Assembly (NCBI GenBank): GCA_022453515.1
Contig: JAJNNY010000038.1
Span: 186,001 to 250,000 of the forward strand
Origin: Astrocystis sublimbata
Taxonomy: Eukaryota > Ascomycota > Sordariomycetes > Xylariales > Xylariaceae
DNA length: 64,000 bases
Direction: 5' to 3'
Every line of letters begins with the position of its first letter. Positions within the stretch are counted from its first letter, which is position 1. The notes beneath the pieces were generated by a model. It did no database searches. It saw nothing but the letters and a program-made list of their open reading frames with translations, and was not told the origin of the DNA. The position numbers and the translations under genes are program-made. Positions 1 to 11,595 of this stretch are shown in pieces.

Positions 1-831
1 CTGGAATGTGGCTGTAGGTGACGTCGACACGCTGAAGTGTCTCTCCCCCTGGGGAATGTTCAATATATCTTGCGCCTGCGCCATGGTTGCCTGATGGTTC
101 CTCTGATTGCAGAATTCGGTGACAAAAGAAACGAAAACAAAAGCGCCGGATGTCCAGAACACTTAAAGAGGTGACAGTGGGTTGAGTCAGAGAGCTTAGC
201 ATCGGCAGCTTTGTACGCTAGCGCTGGAAGGTGGGCGCTCACCAGTCTCGCCAGTGTCACCACTGTGGATCTATACAGTGTGTTGTGACAGTGCCTCGCA
301 CCACCTACCTTACCCAGAGTGCCTAAGTTAAGTATCTAGGTACTTAGTACCTCCCGTTCCCTCGCTCCCCAAGCCAGGGCCAGTGCTGGCCTCTGATTGG
401 CCAGTCACAGCGACTCCTGAGGCAGGCAGCGCACCGCCCATTCCTTTCTTTGCCTGGCGCCCGCTGGGGAAGGAAAGGCCTAGGCGGCCAGGTCTGCTTT
501 TCGCCTGCACCTGCTGCTGGCCACTTGCCCACTCCACTACACAACCAAACTCGCACCAGACTCGCACCACCCACCACCCACCACCCAACAGCACCAGCCG
601 TCCCCCCAGCGAAGCCTGCGAAAATTTTGCGCCCCAAACCAGATCCAACGTCACGTCGTCGAATCTCGAGACTTCGGTCATCGAAAAACCCACCTCAACA
701 CCCTTTTATCAATCAGTGCATTTGATTTTTCATTGTCGCATGAGTTGAATTATCTATAACCCGAATTTTTTCGGGACATTTCCCTCTCGGTTCGCGTTTT
801 TTGCCGCATCCACTCCTCCCGACTGCCCACC
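1..831 (+). promoter_or_regulatory. Upstream region of epl1
   Basis: There is no supported gene in this interval, which runs up to the epl1 start codon. Just upstream of the gene the + strand is strongly pyrimidine-rich and C/A-rich, with a short CCACCCA tandem run at about 565-588 and TTTTTCG/TTTCCCTCTC tracts before the ATG at 832. Such CT-rich stretches are typical of fungal housekeeping promoters and 5' leaders. TACCTAGG-type motifs occur at about 330-355. Assignment as promoter and leader is inferred from position. Confidence 0.4.
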
Positions 832-2758
832 ATGACCACCCGGAAGGTGCGATACAAGAAACTCAACATCAAAACACCACTCCCTGTCCTCCGAGAACAT
901 CAGATCGATGCCAACGAATACGAATCTCTCACCAACGATGCACAAATAGCCACTGGCGTCGAACAAGCCGAAGAAAATGTATGTATTCCAATTGAATGAG
1001 CCATTTGCAGCCTGCATCACGTGATGCATCATATCACGTGACCATTTGCTGGTGACTGTGGATCCGTCTACGGCTTTCTTACCCTTGCTCCCATGTTCAC
1101 CTGCTTCTGTTGGCTAACGCGGGTTCGGACAACAGGAATATCATCTTCAGGCTGCCCTAAAGGGCGTCGGCGCCAGTGTGGACAATGAAATCCCCGTCCC
1201 GCCGCCGCAGAAGAGCGTCGAGGCCGACTTTGACGAATTATATCCCACTCCATATGTAGAGCCTCGCAATTATATCAAGTCATCAGACACTGTTGAAGAG
1301 ACCCTGAAAGACAGTCTCTATGACATGACCACTGAGGATGACGAGTTTCTCAAGATCCACAACTCAAGAAAACCGACTCATGCTCACCTATCTGAAAATG
1401 ACTTCGAGCGCATTATGGAGGTATTTGAGGACACGGCTGCAGAGAGCACGCCGTTTGCCGAAGTTGACAATACGTCCGTGCCTTTCGAAATGATGTCTCC
1501 CGCCATAACTCATCACATTCGCGAAAAGGCTGTCCAGGCCCATGTTAAGGCCATCTATGAGCACTGGAGCCGTCGTCGACAAGCTGTTGGCAACAAATCA
1601 CTTCACCCTTCACTCAAGTTTGAGACTCACCAAGAACAAGATGACATGGATCCCTATGTCTGTTTCCGGCGACGCGAGGTCAGACAGACCCGGAAGACGA
1701 GGGCGCGAGATGTGCAAGTTGCCGACAAGCTCAAGAAACTGCGTAGAGAGCTAGAGGATGGGCGTCAGCTTGTAGTCTTTTCCCATCGGCGAGAGGTCAT
1801 CAAAAGGGAGCTGTTGAAGACGGACAAATTAGTTTATGAGCAGCGCGGTAAGCTGAAGGAGACCAAGATCAAATTAAACATCAAGGCAGACGACGACGAC
1901 TTGGTCAACACCAAGCCGCAGAAGCGCCCAAAGACGGAGCCTCAGCCACCACCTCGGGCTCCATCTCAAAATCAGCTCCGCCTCGCTGTCCGACCGGATG
2001 GCAATCGATCCATGGAACCTGTCGAACTCGCACTTCTTCGTGATAAGCAGGCCGAGAGACAACGTGAGCTTCTGCATAACATTGAACTCAAAGTACAGGA
2101 GCATCGCCGTTGGAATTCCAATTATATTGACCTGACAGCCGACCCTCTCCCGCCTATGAAGGAAGAGCAAGAGCAGAAGTTCAGACCTGCCAAGACAACC
2201 TACTTGATGACGCCACCTGCCTCTGCATCGGATTCGATGGAAATTGATGACACACCGCTGGCATCTGAGAAGTCTGATAAGTCTGAGAAGTCGGTTGCAC
2301 CGTTTGTCTTTCAAGCTGCCTCGCCAGAGGACTCTGATCAAGAGGACATGCCTTCATTCCGCCGTCGCGTCGGCCGATTGGGTCGTTTGTTCATTGATCG
2401 TCGCCCTGGAAAGCTGCGGATGGGGCTCAGTAGTCCTGTGCGGGAATCATCTTCGTTCCAGAGTGACCAGTGGAAATATGACGACGACGATGACGACGAC
2501 GAAATGCCTGTGTACAGGATCGATACGAATAGTTTGCGGCAAATGAGATTTCGCTCAACTATTCCCCCCCCTGCTGGCTCAATCAGGAGACCAGACCTAG
2601 CCCAACTTCAAACTGCCAATCGACCAGTACTACCACAGGGGCAGGCTTTAATGCAAGCTGCACAGGCAAAAGCACAGGCACTGGCAGCGCAGGGTCAAGG
2701 CCCATCCCCTACTCCGCCGGTGGTGACCCAGCAGCCCTCCCCGATACAACCTTCATAG
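832..2758 (+). CDS. epl1: Enhancer of polycomb-like protein 1 (NuA4 subunit Epl1)
   Basis: Epl1 is the scaffold that joins the Piccolo module (Esa1, Yng2, Eaf6) to the rest of the NuA4 histone H4/H2A acetyltransferase in the nucleus. Two exons are supported: 832-978 and 1136-2758. The intron has a GTATGT donor and an ACAG acceptor, and the spliced frame gives 589 aa, close to filamentous-fungal Epl1. The start MTTRKVRYKKLNIK is the conserved beginning of the EPcA domain, which continues through the ATGVEQAEENEYHLQ junction and the FDELYPTPYVEPRNYI stretch. The middle is charged and helical (RRELEDGRQL, RREVIKREL) and the C-terminus is Gln/Pro/Ala-rich and disordered, with an acidic run of Asp near residue 445. 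Family identification is strong. The exon 1 boundary rests on splice consensus plus frame continuity. Confidence 0.95.
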
Positions 2759-4196
2759 GCTGTGTCAGCTATACCATTTCAAGCCCTCGTCCATATGAAC
2801 TTGGGCGAAATTCAACGTGGCGCGAAGTTCCATGTGATGTAGCGATTGTCTATGAGAGACGACGATGGGGAGTTGAGCCCTGCGCTGATTCGAGTTTCTG
2901 TTTGATACCCAATTTTCGCCTGTTGAGCGAGGACAATGGAGAAGCGGCGATTGTATATACACCTTTAATGTGTCCGCAAGGCGTAAGTCGGCAGTGGCGG
3001 CGTTCACGGGGCGCGCTCCATGTAAATAAATATATAGTCTCGGAGACACGAGCATGGTCCGCAGACCGCAGACGGGAGCGAAGCGGGGTCGCCACTGTGG
3101 TCAGTCGTCGCAGTGTACAAAATAAAGCAAATAATCCCCCATATTGATATTGTGTGTTTTATGGGTAGCTCCTGTCGTCGAATCCGGTTTTTTTTTTTGG
3201 GTTGATGCCATATATGCCAGATATGCGATTGGAGCTTACGGCGAGCTGAGACGAGTACACGCTATTTATGACTGGACTGAAGTTGATCGGACAAGCGGTC
3301 GAAGGGGCACGAGCGAGCAATCCTAACATGGTAAGGTAAGTATGCTCATACAAGCTACCTCACGCGAATTTAGTTGCACCTCGGCTAATATCAAGAGTGC
3401 CATGAGCTAGCTGCTGGGGTGTTGGCAATATTGACTCTCGATGGTTCGTGTTATTGCGTCCCGTCACGACCGCAGAGCGCGCGTCGATCGCTCAACATGT
3501 CCCGGCAAGCAAGCTGACGGACCATCTGGAAGAGGCACAGCCGGCGGCATCAGCTGTAGCATGCCATGCTGACATGTAGAGAGCGCAGTGCCCCCAGAGC
3601 AAACCTACGAGTCCTTTCTTGTTGTATATTCGTTCACAGGGAGGCAATACCTCTGTGGTGACAAGGAAAATGGCCGAAGTGCCTTGTGTCGTAACGCATT
3701 GTCCATGGCAGACGAGCACATCTAGAGAGCGGGGAACTTGACTATTATCGGAGACGGAGAGGGATGATAGGCGAAGCCATGATTTTCGGGGGAAATGGAG
3801 ACAAGAGCAGAGGGGAAAGGGGGAGAGGGACCTGGCTGCATCTGGGGAAAGTAGTCAGCGGATGTCGTCGAGAGCGAGAGGAGGCGGTCGTGCGACCAAC
3901 TCACCATTTTGAGGTCAGACAAGGTGTCAGGTGCAGAAACATGCACCACGTCATGGGAGATGAGAGGTTCGCGCAACAAATACCAGAGGACAAGGCGCCC
4001 GGTCCAGATCTTTCTTGAGTCGCCCCAGGAGCAGAGACGAGAGGGGTTCGGCACAGGTCCGAGGGAGAGTTTATACTACGTAGAGGAAGAAAAAAAAAAG
4101 AGGTGGACGGGGCCAAAAGCTGTGGTTGGATTCTTGCTAAAGGTCGGGGCGGCGGGTGTGAGTCGACTAAGCACGTTAGCGTACTGTCAGTCCGAG

Positions 4197-4640
4197 TATA
4201 GCAGGCGAGGTAGGTACCCTTAGGTCGAGGAATTATAATAGCCGTCGGCCAAGTTGTGGGACTCCCGGACTTCCAGGAACTGGACCTCAACTGGAGAAGG
4301 TTAGGTAAGGTACCTAAGGTACCTATCCACGCAGGTGCAGGTACTTACGCGGTGTAGCGGGCTTAGCCTTAGGTACCTAGGGCAGGTAGGTCCAGCTGTG
4401 CTGCAGATGGCCCTCGACACCCCAGCCACGAACTTGTCCCATCCTCGCCGTCCGCTCTCGCCTGTTCTGTCTGTCCTGCACAACATGCAGTCACCGGTCC
4501 CCGCCCTCTCCCATCGACAGACCAGTACCTACATGTACCTACCTTACACAAGGAAGTACCTCCAGAGGTACCATATGAGCAACCTTACCTGCATGTAGGC
4601 CTAGCTAGGTACCTTAAGTATCTATATGTAGGTTATGTAG
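4197..4640. repeat. Cluster of TACCTAGGTA-type palindromic motifs
   Basis: Many overlapping copies of GGTACCT, CCTAGGTA and TAGGTAGGT occur here (for example near 4305-4330, 4370-4390 and 4600-4635). The same words recur in nearly all intergenic regions of the window but were not seen in the exons of recognised genes. They are degenerate rather than a perfect tandem array. Confidence 0.6.
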
Positions 4641-4964
4641 GCAACAGGTGGTAATGTGGATGGAAATAACCACATGCCAGCAATAAGACATGAAGTTGGC
4701 CAAACTCCACCTCCGACGGCGAACTTGGAAGTTTTAGATCATGCACCTCCAGCAAGGCACATACATGCCGCAGTACATACACACAGCAGCCATGGACGGA
4801 CAACGCCCGTGTTCAGCCTCACTTACGAGGAATGCCCGCCCGGCTAATCATGTCATTTGTAATTGGTCTGACAGCACCTGGGCAGTCCACGACACTCCTA
4901 TCTACCTACCTATTAATGTTCAAAATTGGTCATTCCTCACGCTCTCCATCTTTTGGACCACCGC

Positions 4965-5035
4965 GATGCCAAATGATAAGAGACTACCTACTCGCCTACC
5001 TACCTACCTAGCCACCTAGCATGCCTAGGTAATTG
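4965..5035. repeat. CCTA/TACC repeat run
   Basis: The + strand carries CCTACCTACCTACCTA and then CACCTAGCATGCCTAGG, a compact version of the dispersed CCTAGGTA motif. It lies in the intergenic DNA upstream of kae1. Confidence 0.6.
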
Positions 5036-5324
5036 GATGCCATTATCCCTGCGGATCTACAGGCCCGCCTGGCCGATACTTAAGATGCAGATTCAAGTCC
5101 GGGTCTTGCTGCAGGTGCCCGTGTGGAAGCGTACGGTAAGTAATTAATCCTTTAGGTGCATAGAATGCTTTATTGCAAGCCCGACGACCTGGGCGTGCAC
5201 GGACGGCGCAGCGCAGATTGGCGGGTCCCCTGGCGCGCTGGGAAGTCCCACCCCCACCATGAATCGCGAATGCGACAGGAACTGCCCCTCCCTCGCCTCC
5301 CTCGCCTCTCACTCCAACACCTCC

Positions 5325-5354
5325 GTCCCGGTCCCGGTCCCGGTCCCGGTCCCG
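5325..5354 (+). repeat. (GTCCCG)n hexanucleotide repeat
   Basis: About five perfect copies of the hexamer GTCCCG lie roughly 75 bases upstream of the kae1 start, inside its probable 5' leader. The unit length is a multiple of three, but kae1 is not open in this frame, so the repeat is probably untranslated. Confidence 0.8.
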
Positions 5355-5430
5355 CAACACTGCCCCTCGGGCCCCCTCCGCATCGTCTTAGCCTCGCCGC
5401 GCACTCAACCACGACCGAATCAGCGCCAGG

Positions 5431-6555
5431 ATGGCCGTGGCCTCGATCGACGCAGTACCCAGCAACGCCTTCATAGCCCTCGGCTGCGAAGGCAGCGCCA
5501 ACAAGCTAGGCATCGGCATCATCGCACACGACCCCTCAACCGGGAAATCGACCATCCTCGCCAACATCCGGCACACCTTCGTCTCACCTCCGGGAACCGG
5601 GTTCTTGCCCAAAGACACGGCGAAGCACCACCGCTCGTTCTTCGTGCAGGTCGCGCGCTCGGCCCTGCGCGCCGCCCGTGTCTCCCCCTCGCGCCTCTCC
5701 TGCATCTGCTACACCAAGGGGCCCGGCATGGGCGCGCCCTTACAAAGCGTGGCCGTGGCCGCGCGCACGCTCTCCCTTCTCTGGGACAAGCCCTTGGTCG
5801 GCGTGAACCACTGCGTGGGCCACATCGAGATGGGCCGCGAGATCACGGGCGCGGACAACCCCGTGGTGCTATACGTGTCGGGCGGCAACACGCAGGTGAT
5901 AGCTTACGCGGAGCAGCGGTACCGCATCTTTGGCGAGACCCTCGACATCGCCGTCGGCAACTGCCTCGACCGCTTCGCGCGCACGCTGAACATCTCCAAC
6001 GACCCGGCCCCGGGCCACAACATCGAGCAGTTGGCCAAGCACGCCGTCGCCGACGGTGTCCTGCTCGACCTCCCCTACGCCGTCAAGGGCATGGACTGCA
6101 GCTTCAGTGGCATACTCGCGGCGGCCGACATTCTCGCCGCTGCCATGCGCGCGCAGGACGAGCGGGACGCGCGCGGAGAGCAACCTCTCGACGCCGCCGC
6201 GAATGAGACTGTGCGCATCACCCCCGCGAATCTCTGCTACAGCCTGCAGGAGACCGTGTTCGCGATGTTGGTGGAGATCACGGAGCGTGCCATGGCGCAC
6301 GTCGGCAGCGCGCAGGTGCTCATAGTTGGCGGCGTGGGCTGCAACGAGCGCCTGCAGGCCATGATGGCCGACATGGCCGCCGAGCGCGGCGGGTCCATCT
6401 ATGCCACCGACGAGCGCTTCTGTATCGACAATGGCATCATGATCGCACATGCCGGCCTCCTCGCCTTCGAGACCGGCTTCACAACCCCGCTCGCCGAGAG
6501 CACGTGTACGCAGCGCTTCAGGACGGACGAGGTCCATGTCAAGTGGCGCAACTGA
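5431..6555 (+). CDS. kae1: tRNA N6-adenosine threonylcarbamoyltransferase Kae1 (OSGEP)
   Basis: Kae1 is the catalytic subunit of the KEOPS/EKC complex. It transfers threonylcarbamoyl from TC-AMP to A37 of ANN-decoding tRNAs (t6A); the complex is also linked to telomeres and transcription in yeast. The gene is one uninterrupted exon of 374 aa, the usual length for eukaryotic Kae1. The ASKHA-fold signatures are visible: [17 protein letters not shown] near the N-terminus, the HCVGH metal-binding pair (His127, His131), YVSGGNTQV at about 148-156, a GVGCNERL motif at 301-308 and Asp333 in CIDNG as the third metal ligand. There is no mitochondrial targeting extension, which favours the cytosolic/nuclear Kae1 over mitochondrial Qri7. 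The ATG is in good context (ccaggATGg). An overlapping ATG-initiated frame from 5259 in another register is a shadow, not the gene. Confidence 0.97.
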   Translation: MAVASIDAVPSNAFIALGCEGSANKLGIGIIAHDPSTGKSTILANIRHTFVSPPGTGFLPKDTAKHHRSFFVQVARSALRAARVSPSRLSCICYTKGPGMGAPLQSVAVAARTLSLLWDKPLVGVNHCVGHIEMGREITGADNPVVLYVSGGNTQVIAYAEQRYRIFGETLDIAVGNCLDRFARTLNISNDPAPGHNIEQLAKHAVADGVLLDLPYAVKGMDCSFSGILAAADILAAAMRAQDERDARGEQPLDAAANETVRITPANLCYSLQETVFAMLVEITERAMAHVGSAQVLIVGGVGCNERLQAMMADMAAERGGSIYATDERFCIDNGIMIAHAGLLAFETGFTTPLAESTCTQRFRTDEVHVKWRN

Positions 6556-7620
6556 GGGTGTCCATGGTCAATCCTTTACAAGAAATCATCACATCGAACC
6601 GCTACCTCTCAGCCCATCGAAGTAAGTGGCCGAACCAGTTGTACGCTATACCAAAGGGATGCGCGGGGCCAAACTGCGTCATCGGCTTCGTAAGTCTCCT
6701 TGCTGCGCCGTCACAGAGCCCCTTGGAGCATCTTTGTCTCCAAACTAGCCAACCCAGTAGGTAGACCAGTCGGAATATTCCTAGCGGCTACTTTGGTATA
6801 TGAACGTGTCTACAATCCAACTTCACTGACAACACGCCACTTGCATGGAAACTTTATTGGTCGAGCCAAGGGATATGGCAGAGGGGACAACAAGTTGGAG
6901 GAATCGAAGACCCATGTGAGAAAAGCGAAGAAAAAAAAACACGCGTGGATTTTGGGGGTTGTTGTAGATGGGATAGGATGAGAGGGTTATGGATTATGCA
7001 TAACCTTTTAGCGATCATGCAGATTCACTCGCGAGGCATTGGAGAGATCTGGACAAGCTACAGAATCCGTAGACCACAACAGTAAGAACACCATAAAGGA
7101 ATCGTGGGATATGAGCATATGGGAAATTGGCGCATTAAATAGGTACCTGTATCGAACCTTCTAGCAGCCTTGCAGTTGGCTGAACTCAACGCATCTCGTC
7201 CCTTTCCGATGTGGTATCGCATTAACTTCCAAATGTCTCGAGACGGCATGTACCCTCATGTCCATAACCCCAGATCCCGTTTCTTCCTTTAATTTATCAT
7301 CAAACTTCTCATGAACACTCTTACCTCGTATTCGTCCCCCTTCATGATAGTAATGTGTCATCGATAATCACATTTTGTCAGCCACCTCAAATCCAGACCT
7401 CTAGATCGCGACCCCCCAGGCGGCAACCTGTTGCACCTATCCTACATCCGCACAGCCAAGAATAATCTTGGAAACACGTACAATCTTCTTGTTTGCAGCG
7501 ATGAGTTATGTTCCATCCCGCGTGCACGTCATGTGTACCAAATTATACGTTGCTTTGTGAAGGGGCCCGTTACTAGTCTTATTCTGGCGTGGAAATTATA
7601 CCATGACTTATGTAGGTCAT
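6556..7620. other. Intergenic region between kae1 and the Snf1-beta gene (convergent)
   Basis: The region holds the 3' flanks of two convergent genes. It is rich in A and T around 6930-7000 and 7290-7380. No gene, RNA or mobile element is supported. Confidence 0.5.
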
Positions 7621-9296
7621 CTACATCTTCGACGGTTTGTAGATCACAGTTGTCACGTACTACTATACGTCAGTTCCTAGGTTCCCGGGCAATGGGTTTA
7701 GCAAACCGAAAGAAGACGAACCTTATCCTTATATCGAGTGGTGGCTGACAAGGGAAGTACGTTGTTTCTGATACTGCAAGTAGCCAGATGGTTTAACACA
7801 GTATGATTAGGCATGTTCAGAACACTATTGTCGTCTTTTATGAGGGTGGTGTTGTTCATGATGGGCTTGCTGAGGAAGCTAGGCAAAGTCGGTGGTGCAG
7901 GCAGCTTTTCCAGGGCAGTAGCCGATATCCTGTATGCCTTGGATTCTTCAGGCTGGTCGAAGTCCTCCAGATAGCGGGGGAGCTTGCCAGAGAACACATC
8001 CGCTGGAACAATATCTCGCATCTTGGTTGGTATTGCGTCATGGACACCGACCGTGGAGGGTTGTCGGGACGGCAGTCTCTGGGCATCTTCGGCCTTCGGC
8101 ACGCCGGGCTCGACGTTGATCTCGCGAACGGTACTTGTGTCTACGCTGACTTCGATATAATTGACTAAATTGTTTCCGAAATCTACCGTCGTGGGAAGAT
8201 CCGGTGACGTTTGCATGGTACCATCGACGAGAAACTTGATGTGGTGAGTGCCAGGGAATACTCGGATAACCGTTTCGAGAACACCTTCTTCTCCCATACT
8301 AGATATGGCAGCGTTAGCAAACAACGCTAGCGATCAAGTCCTTGATATAGAATTCCGACTACAACACCCGCAAGTTTGTCATGATAAAAATCCCTTTCAA
8401 GACCTCCGAGAACGGCACTTCAACGAAACAGCATGGGAGGGGGGCGCTACTCACGAAGGCAGCAATCGCTGTTTCCGACCCCATTGGAAGGGTGTTCCAG
8501 TCACGTAGACCTTCTGACCACCCCGTAGCCATGTTATGCGGGTAGGTATTGTCGGGCGGGACTTATCCACGCGTAGTTCCTCCGTGTCGTCTTCGTCTGT
8601 AACATTGCTCAGTCCCGAGGTGCGGCGTGTGATGCCAGTCTGCTCGTCGATCGGGGGTACATCGTCGACATCGCCATTGTCTTCAGGGGCAGCTATGGGC
8701 GAGCCAGGCGTGTGAACCTCCTCCTCGATAGGCAGAGGCAGACGGGGGGGACGGGGCATATAAGACGTCATATCCTGTATACTGCTGGATGTGGTGCCGG
8801 TGGGGAGGCCCTCAAGCTGGGAATCAGGATCGAAGGGGCGGTTCTCGTGCTCAGGCTGAGGAACGGCTACAGGCTTGGAGGCTTCGGGTTCCTCATGCTT
8901 GACATCCTCGACATGTCTCGGTCTATGCTCCAGGTCGCGCGGGTAAGCGGCAGACTTGTCGTGCTGGGCCGTGGCAGGTGAGGCTTGATTCAGGATGGAC
9001 AGGGGCTTGGTCTGCGAGGAGCGGTTGGAGATGGTGGACCCCTGTGCCTGGACGACTGAGGCCTCAAGAGAGGCTGGCGACCGGATGTGGTGTGGGTGAT
9101 GTAGCGAGGGGAGGTGCTTATGCTCTCTGTGGTCTCTGTGGTCTCTGTGCTCCCTGGGCTCTTTGTGCTCCCGCTTGGAGGCACGTGGGGAGTCGGCACC
9201 GGCACCGGCACTGGCACTGGCATTGGCACTGGCACTGGAGGACGCCGGGGGTGTTGGGGTAGCGGGCTTGGACGCGGACGATGGGGTATTCCCCAT
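7621..9296 (-). CDS. Snf1/AMPK beta subunit (Gal83/Sip family)
   Basis: This is the scaffolding subunit of the glucose-sensing Snf1 (AMPK) kinase complex. It tethers the catalytic alpha and regulatory gamma subunits and directs localisation. Three exons are supported on the minus strand: 9296-8455, 8298-7722 and 7659-7621, with introns of 156 and 62 nt, giving 485 aa. The protein begins MGNTPSS, a classic N-myristoylation signal, followed by a long disordered Ser/Pro/His-rich region. The carbohydrate-binding (CBM48/GBD) domain starts at about residue 253 (TRITWLRGGQKVYVTG) and spans the first splice junction into GTHHIKFLVDG. The C-terminal ASC domain carries NHTVLNHLATCSIRNN and ends YVTTVIYKP, which is reached only through the second intron. 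The N-terminal repeat SASANASASAGAGA is encoded by a GGCACY microsatellite. Confidence 0.95.
9195..9237. repeat. GGCACY hexanucleotide repeat inside the Snf1-beta CDS
   Basis: Roughly seven copies of GGCACC/GGCACT/GGCATT lie within exon 1 of the minus-strand Snf1-beta gene and encode an alternating Ser/Ala/Gly tract in its disordered N-terminus. The hexamer keeps the frame whatever its copy number, so length variation would be tolerated. Confidence 0.75.
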
Positions 9297-10828
9297 GGCG
9301 ATTGGCGACTGGCGACTGGCGATTGGCGGGCGCCTGACGGTTGGCAGCAACGGACGCGGGCGCTATCGGGGGAGGAGAGGGGGGCGTGCCGCTCTGTCGT
9401 CGTACGGGGGTGGGATCAGCCAGTGCAGGCTCAGGCTCAGGCTCAGGCTCTGGGCGCGGCGGGCGGGGAGCGGACTGGAATGGGGAGACGGTCAATCGTG
9501 GTCGATTGGCGTGGATTGGTGTCAACTGGTCCCGTGGCCAGGCGCAGGCGCAGGCGCAGGCGGGCGGGCAGCTGGACGGCTGGATGGGTGGGATGGGTGG
9601 ATGGGTGGATGGCGGCGCGGGCGGTGAGAGGGCGGATAGCAGCTGCTCAGGTGGCATGCGCAAGTAGCCTGGCTCGCCTGGCAAGTAGATTGCTGCTAGT
9701 GAGTCAAGACTCTGAAAGGGGGATACCCGACGTGCCGGTCTGGGTCAGGTTGGAAGTCTGGGGGGCGGCGGCGGCGTCGCGACGGGCAAAGCAAAGCAAG
9801 CGTTGGACGGTGGAAAGCAGATGTGCGACGTCGAAGACAGGATCATCGCATGAGTTCCAGGTCATGAGACCCCTTCCACCGGCCAAGCTGGCGAGTCCTC
9901 TCCAGCCGGCAACTGCGCAGCCCTCCACTCAGCAGGTAGCTAGCGGAGTACCTACTGAAAGCCCCCCTAGGTACCTGGGCATGTAGGCTAGGTGCATCCT
10001 GTCATGCCTGTGAACGCCCCTCCGCACCCCATGCCCCTCTAACGAATGAGCGCGGGGGTTATCGGGGGTCATCGGTACCGTAGGTACACAGACCACCTGC
10101 AGGCCATCTGATATCATCGGCCCTGCTTGTCAATTATTGATTGCTACCCCAGCTCCCCAGCTCCCCAGCTGTTCGTTCATGTTCATGTCCATGTCCATGC
10201 TCGTTATATTCGGCCAGTCGGCGGGCAGGTAAATCAGACGGGATCCATAGATACTTCCAAAACCCCCCCACCCCCGATTAACGAGCTACCTTACCTTAGG
10301 TACCCTGGCACCCTGGCCCGCGCGCCTGGGGCCGGGATGACGGCCAGGCTCAGCTCATGTCAGTCGGGACAGACACTGAGCGGATTTACCCCGCCGGGAC
10401 AGAGACGTTCTGAGGAGACGCGCTTGCTCGAAAAGGGGTTGGGCATGTCCGGCATGTCTGGATGCAGGTGGCAGGGCTGGAATGGATAGGTACCTTGCCG
10501 AGCTTGCCTAGCTTGCCTAACCTAACTGACGGCGTTGGGTTCTGGAGCACGTCACCGCTTTCCTCCCTAGGTAGGTGCCCACCCTAGCAACTAGGCCCTA
10601 GGTAGGTACATGCAGGTTGGTCGAAGGTCGATAACACTGACGCTCCCAACTGGAAAGCTCGCTTGTAGTGGAATGAAATCCATACTGCCTGTTCAATGGG
10701 CATTCAATTGGTAGCATTTGTTTGTTTTCCGCCCAACAAGTCCGCATCGGCTCCACCGCAGTGCCTAGTGTAAATACATCTACTTCGGAGGCGCAGACAC
10801 GCGCGCGCGCAAACTAGCACCCGATGCA
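9297..10828. promoter_or_regulatory. Divergent upstream region of the Snf1-beta gene and the small membrane-protein gene
   Basis: This 1.5 kb separates two divergently transcribed genes. It is unusually rich in short tandem repeats: (CAGGCT)n at 9426-9449, GCAGGC copies at about 9541-9563, and GGGTGGAT copies near 9585-9615. TACCTAGG motifs cluster at 9945-9985, 10285-10310 and 10565-10610, and a GC alternating run sits at 10800-10808. No coding gene is supported; the long open frames here follow from the repeats and GC bias. Confidence 0.5.
9426..9449. repeat. (CAGGCT)4 repeat
   Basis: Four perfect copies of the hexamer CAGGCT lie about 130 bases upstream of the minus-strand Snf1-beta start codon, probably in its 5' leader. 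Confidence 0.8.
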
Positions 10829-11595
10829 ATGAGCTGGTCAGCTTCCCTCCAGACGGCTGGCGGATACGCCCTGTCCATGATCCAGCTGCTTGCGCGTCTG
10901 CTGTACACGCTTTCGACGCCTCTGCGCTGGTGTCTGCACTATGTCCACCAGTGCGTCGTCTTCCTCCTCTCGCCCCTGTCCGCCGTCATCGGCCTCGGCC
11001 TGAGCACTGCGTCGTTCGCCGTGGATCTGATCACGAGATACAAGGTATGTTTACTTTGAAGGGCTGGCAAAAGTCCAATGCAGATAAAGATGCTGACTTG
11101 TACTCCCTGTAGTACCTGTACATCTACGTAAGCTACCTCTGCCCTGCGAGTTGTCCTCGGAACAGCACACTCCTACATTACTAACGCACATGCTATTAAA
11201 CTCAAAAGCTCGCTTGCGCTACCATCATAGGCATCTGCGCCGGCTGTATGCTACATGGCACATCCAGCCTCCTCTTCATCCTTTTGGGCATGGACACCGC
11301 GTCCGAGCGTGAGAAGATGAGGAGCAAGCAACTTCATCAACCTACGTGGACACCCTCGGTCGCGTCCGTTGACGAGGACGAGCACGGCAGAGCATATTTC
11401 GACGAGTCAAGCTCGAGCGCCAGTTTGCAACGTTTGGACAAGAAGCGACATGTTACCAAGATATCTACAGACCAGCGGGACCTGTTCGAGAGACGGTGGA
11501 AGTTGCTGCGGGCTCCCGAACAACAGCCCCGGAGGCGACGCAAGGGCCTATTGTCACAAACGATCCACGAGGAGAGCAGTGAAAGCGACTTCTAA
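10829..11595 (+). CDS. Small fungal membrane protein of unknown function
   Basis: I do not recognise a family. Three exons are supported: 10829-11044, a 15-nt microexon 11113-11127, and 11209-11595, with GTATGT and GTAAGC donors and TGTAG and AAAAG acceptors. Together they give 205 aa in one frame. Residues about 35-68 and 73-105 form two long hydrophobic segments (VVFLLSPLSAVIGLGLSTA and ATIIGICAGCMLHG), each long enough to cross or hairpin into a membrane. The C-terminal half is hydrophilic and Ser/Arg-rich with the basic tract PRRRRKGLL and an acidic end (EESSESDF). The splice structure and the in-frame junction through YLYIY support a real gene. A minimal upstream ATG-CAA-TGA overlaps the start codon. 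Lipid-droplet or ER localisation is possible but unproven. Confidence 0.75.

Larger units (their letters stand above)
2759..5430. other. Intergenic region between epl1 and kae1
   Basis: This stretch of 2.7 kb has no gene I can support. It contains a T-rich run near 3187, an A-rich run near 4087, and dense TACCTAGGTA-type motifs between 4200 and 5035. Open frames here are short, have no family resemblance, and are probably chance. The last 200 bases are the likely kae1 promoter and leader. Confidence 0.5.

Noticed and set aside
5259..6206. 315-codon + strand frame overlapping kae1 in another register
   Set aside because: It is Arg/Pro/His-rich with no domain, arises from GC-rich codon positions of kae1, and kae1 itself is unmistakable in the alternative frame.
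5869..6537. 222-codon antisense frame within kae1
   Set aside because: Mirror of the kae1 coding frame in high-GC DNA; no family resemblance.
9114..9986. 290-codon + strand frame antisense to the Snf1-beta start
   Set aside because: Composed of microsatellite-derived low complexity (GTGTG, AQAQ, RRRRR) opposite the coding strand.
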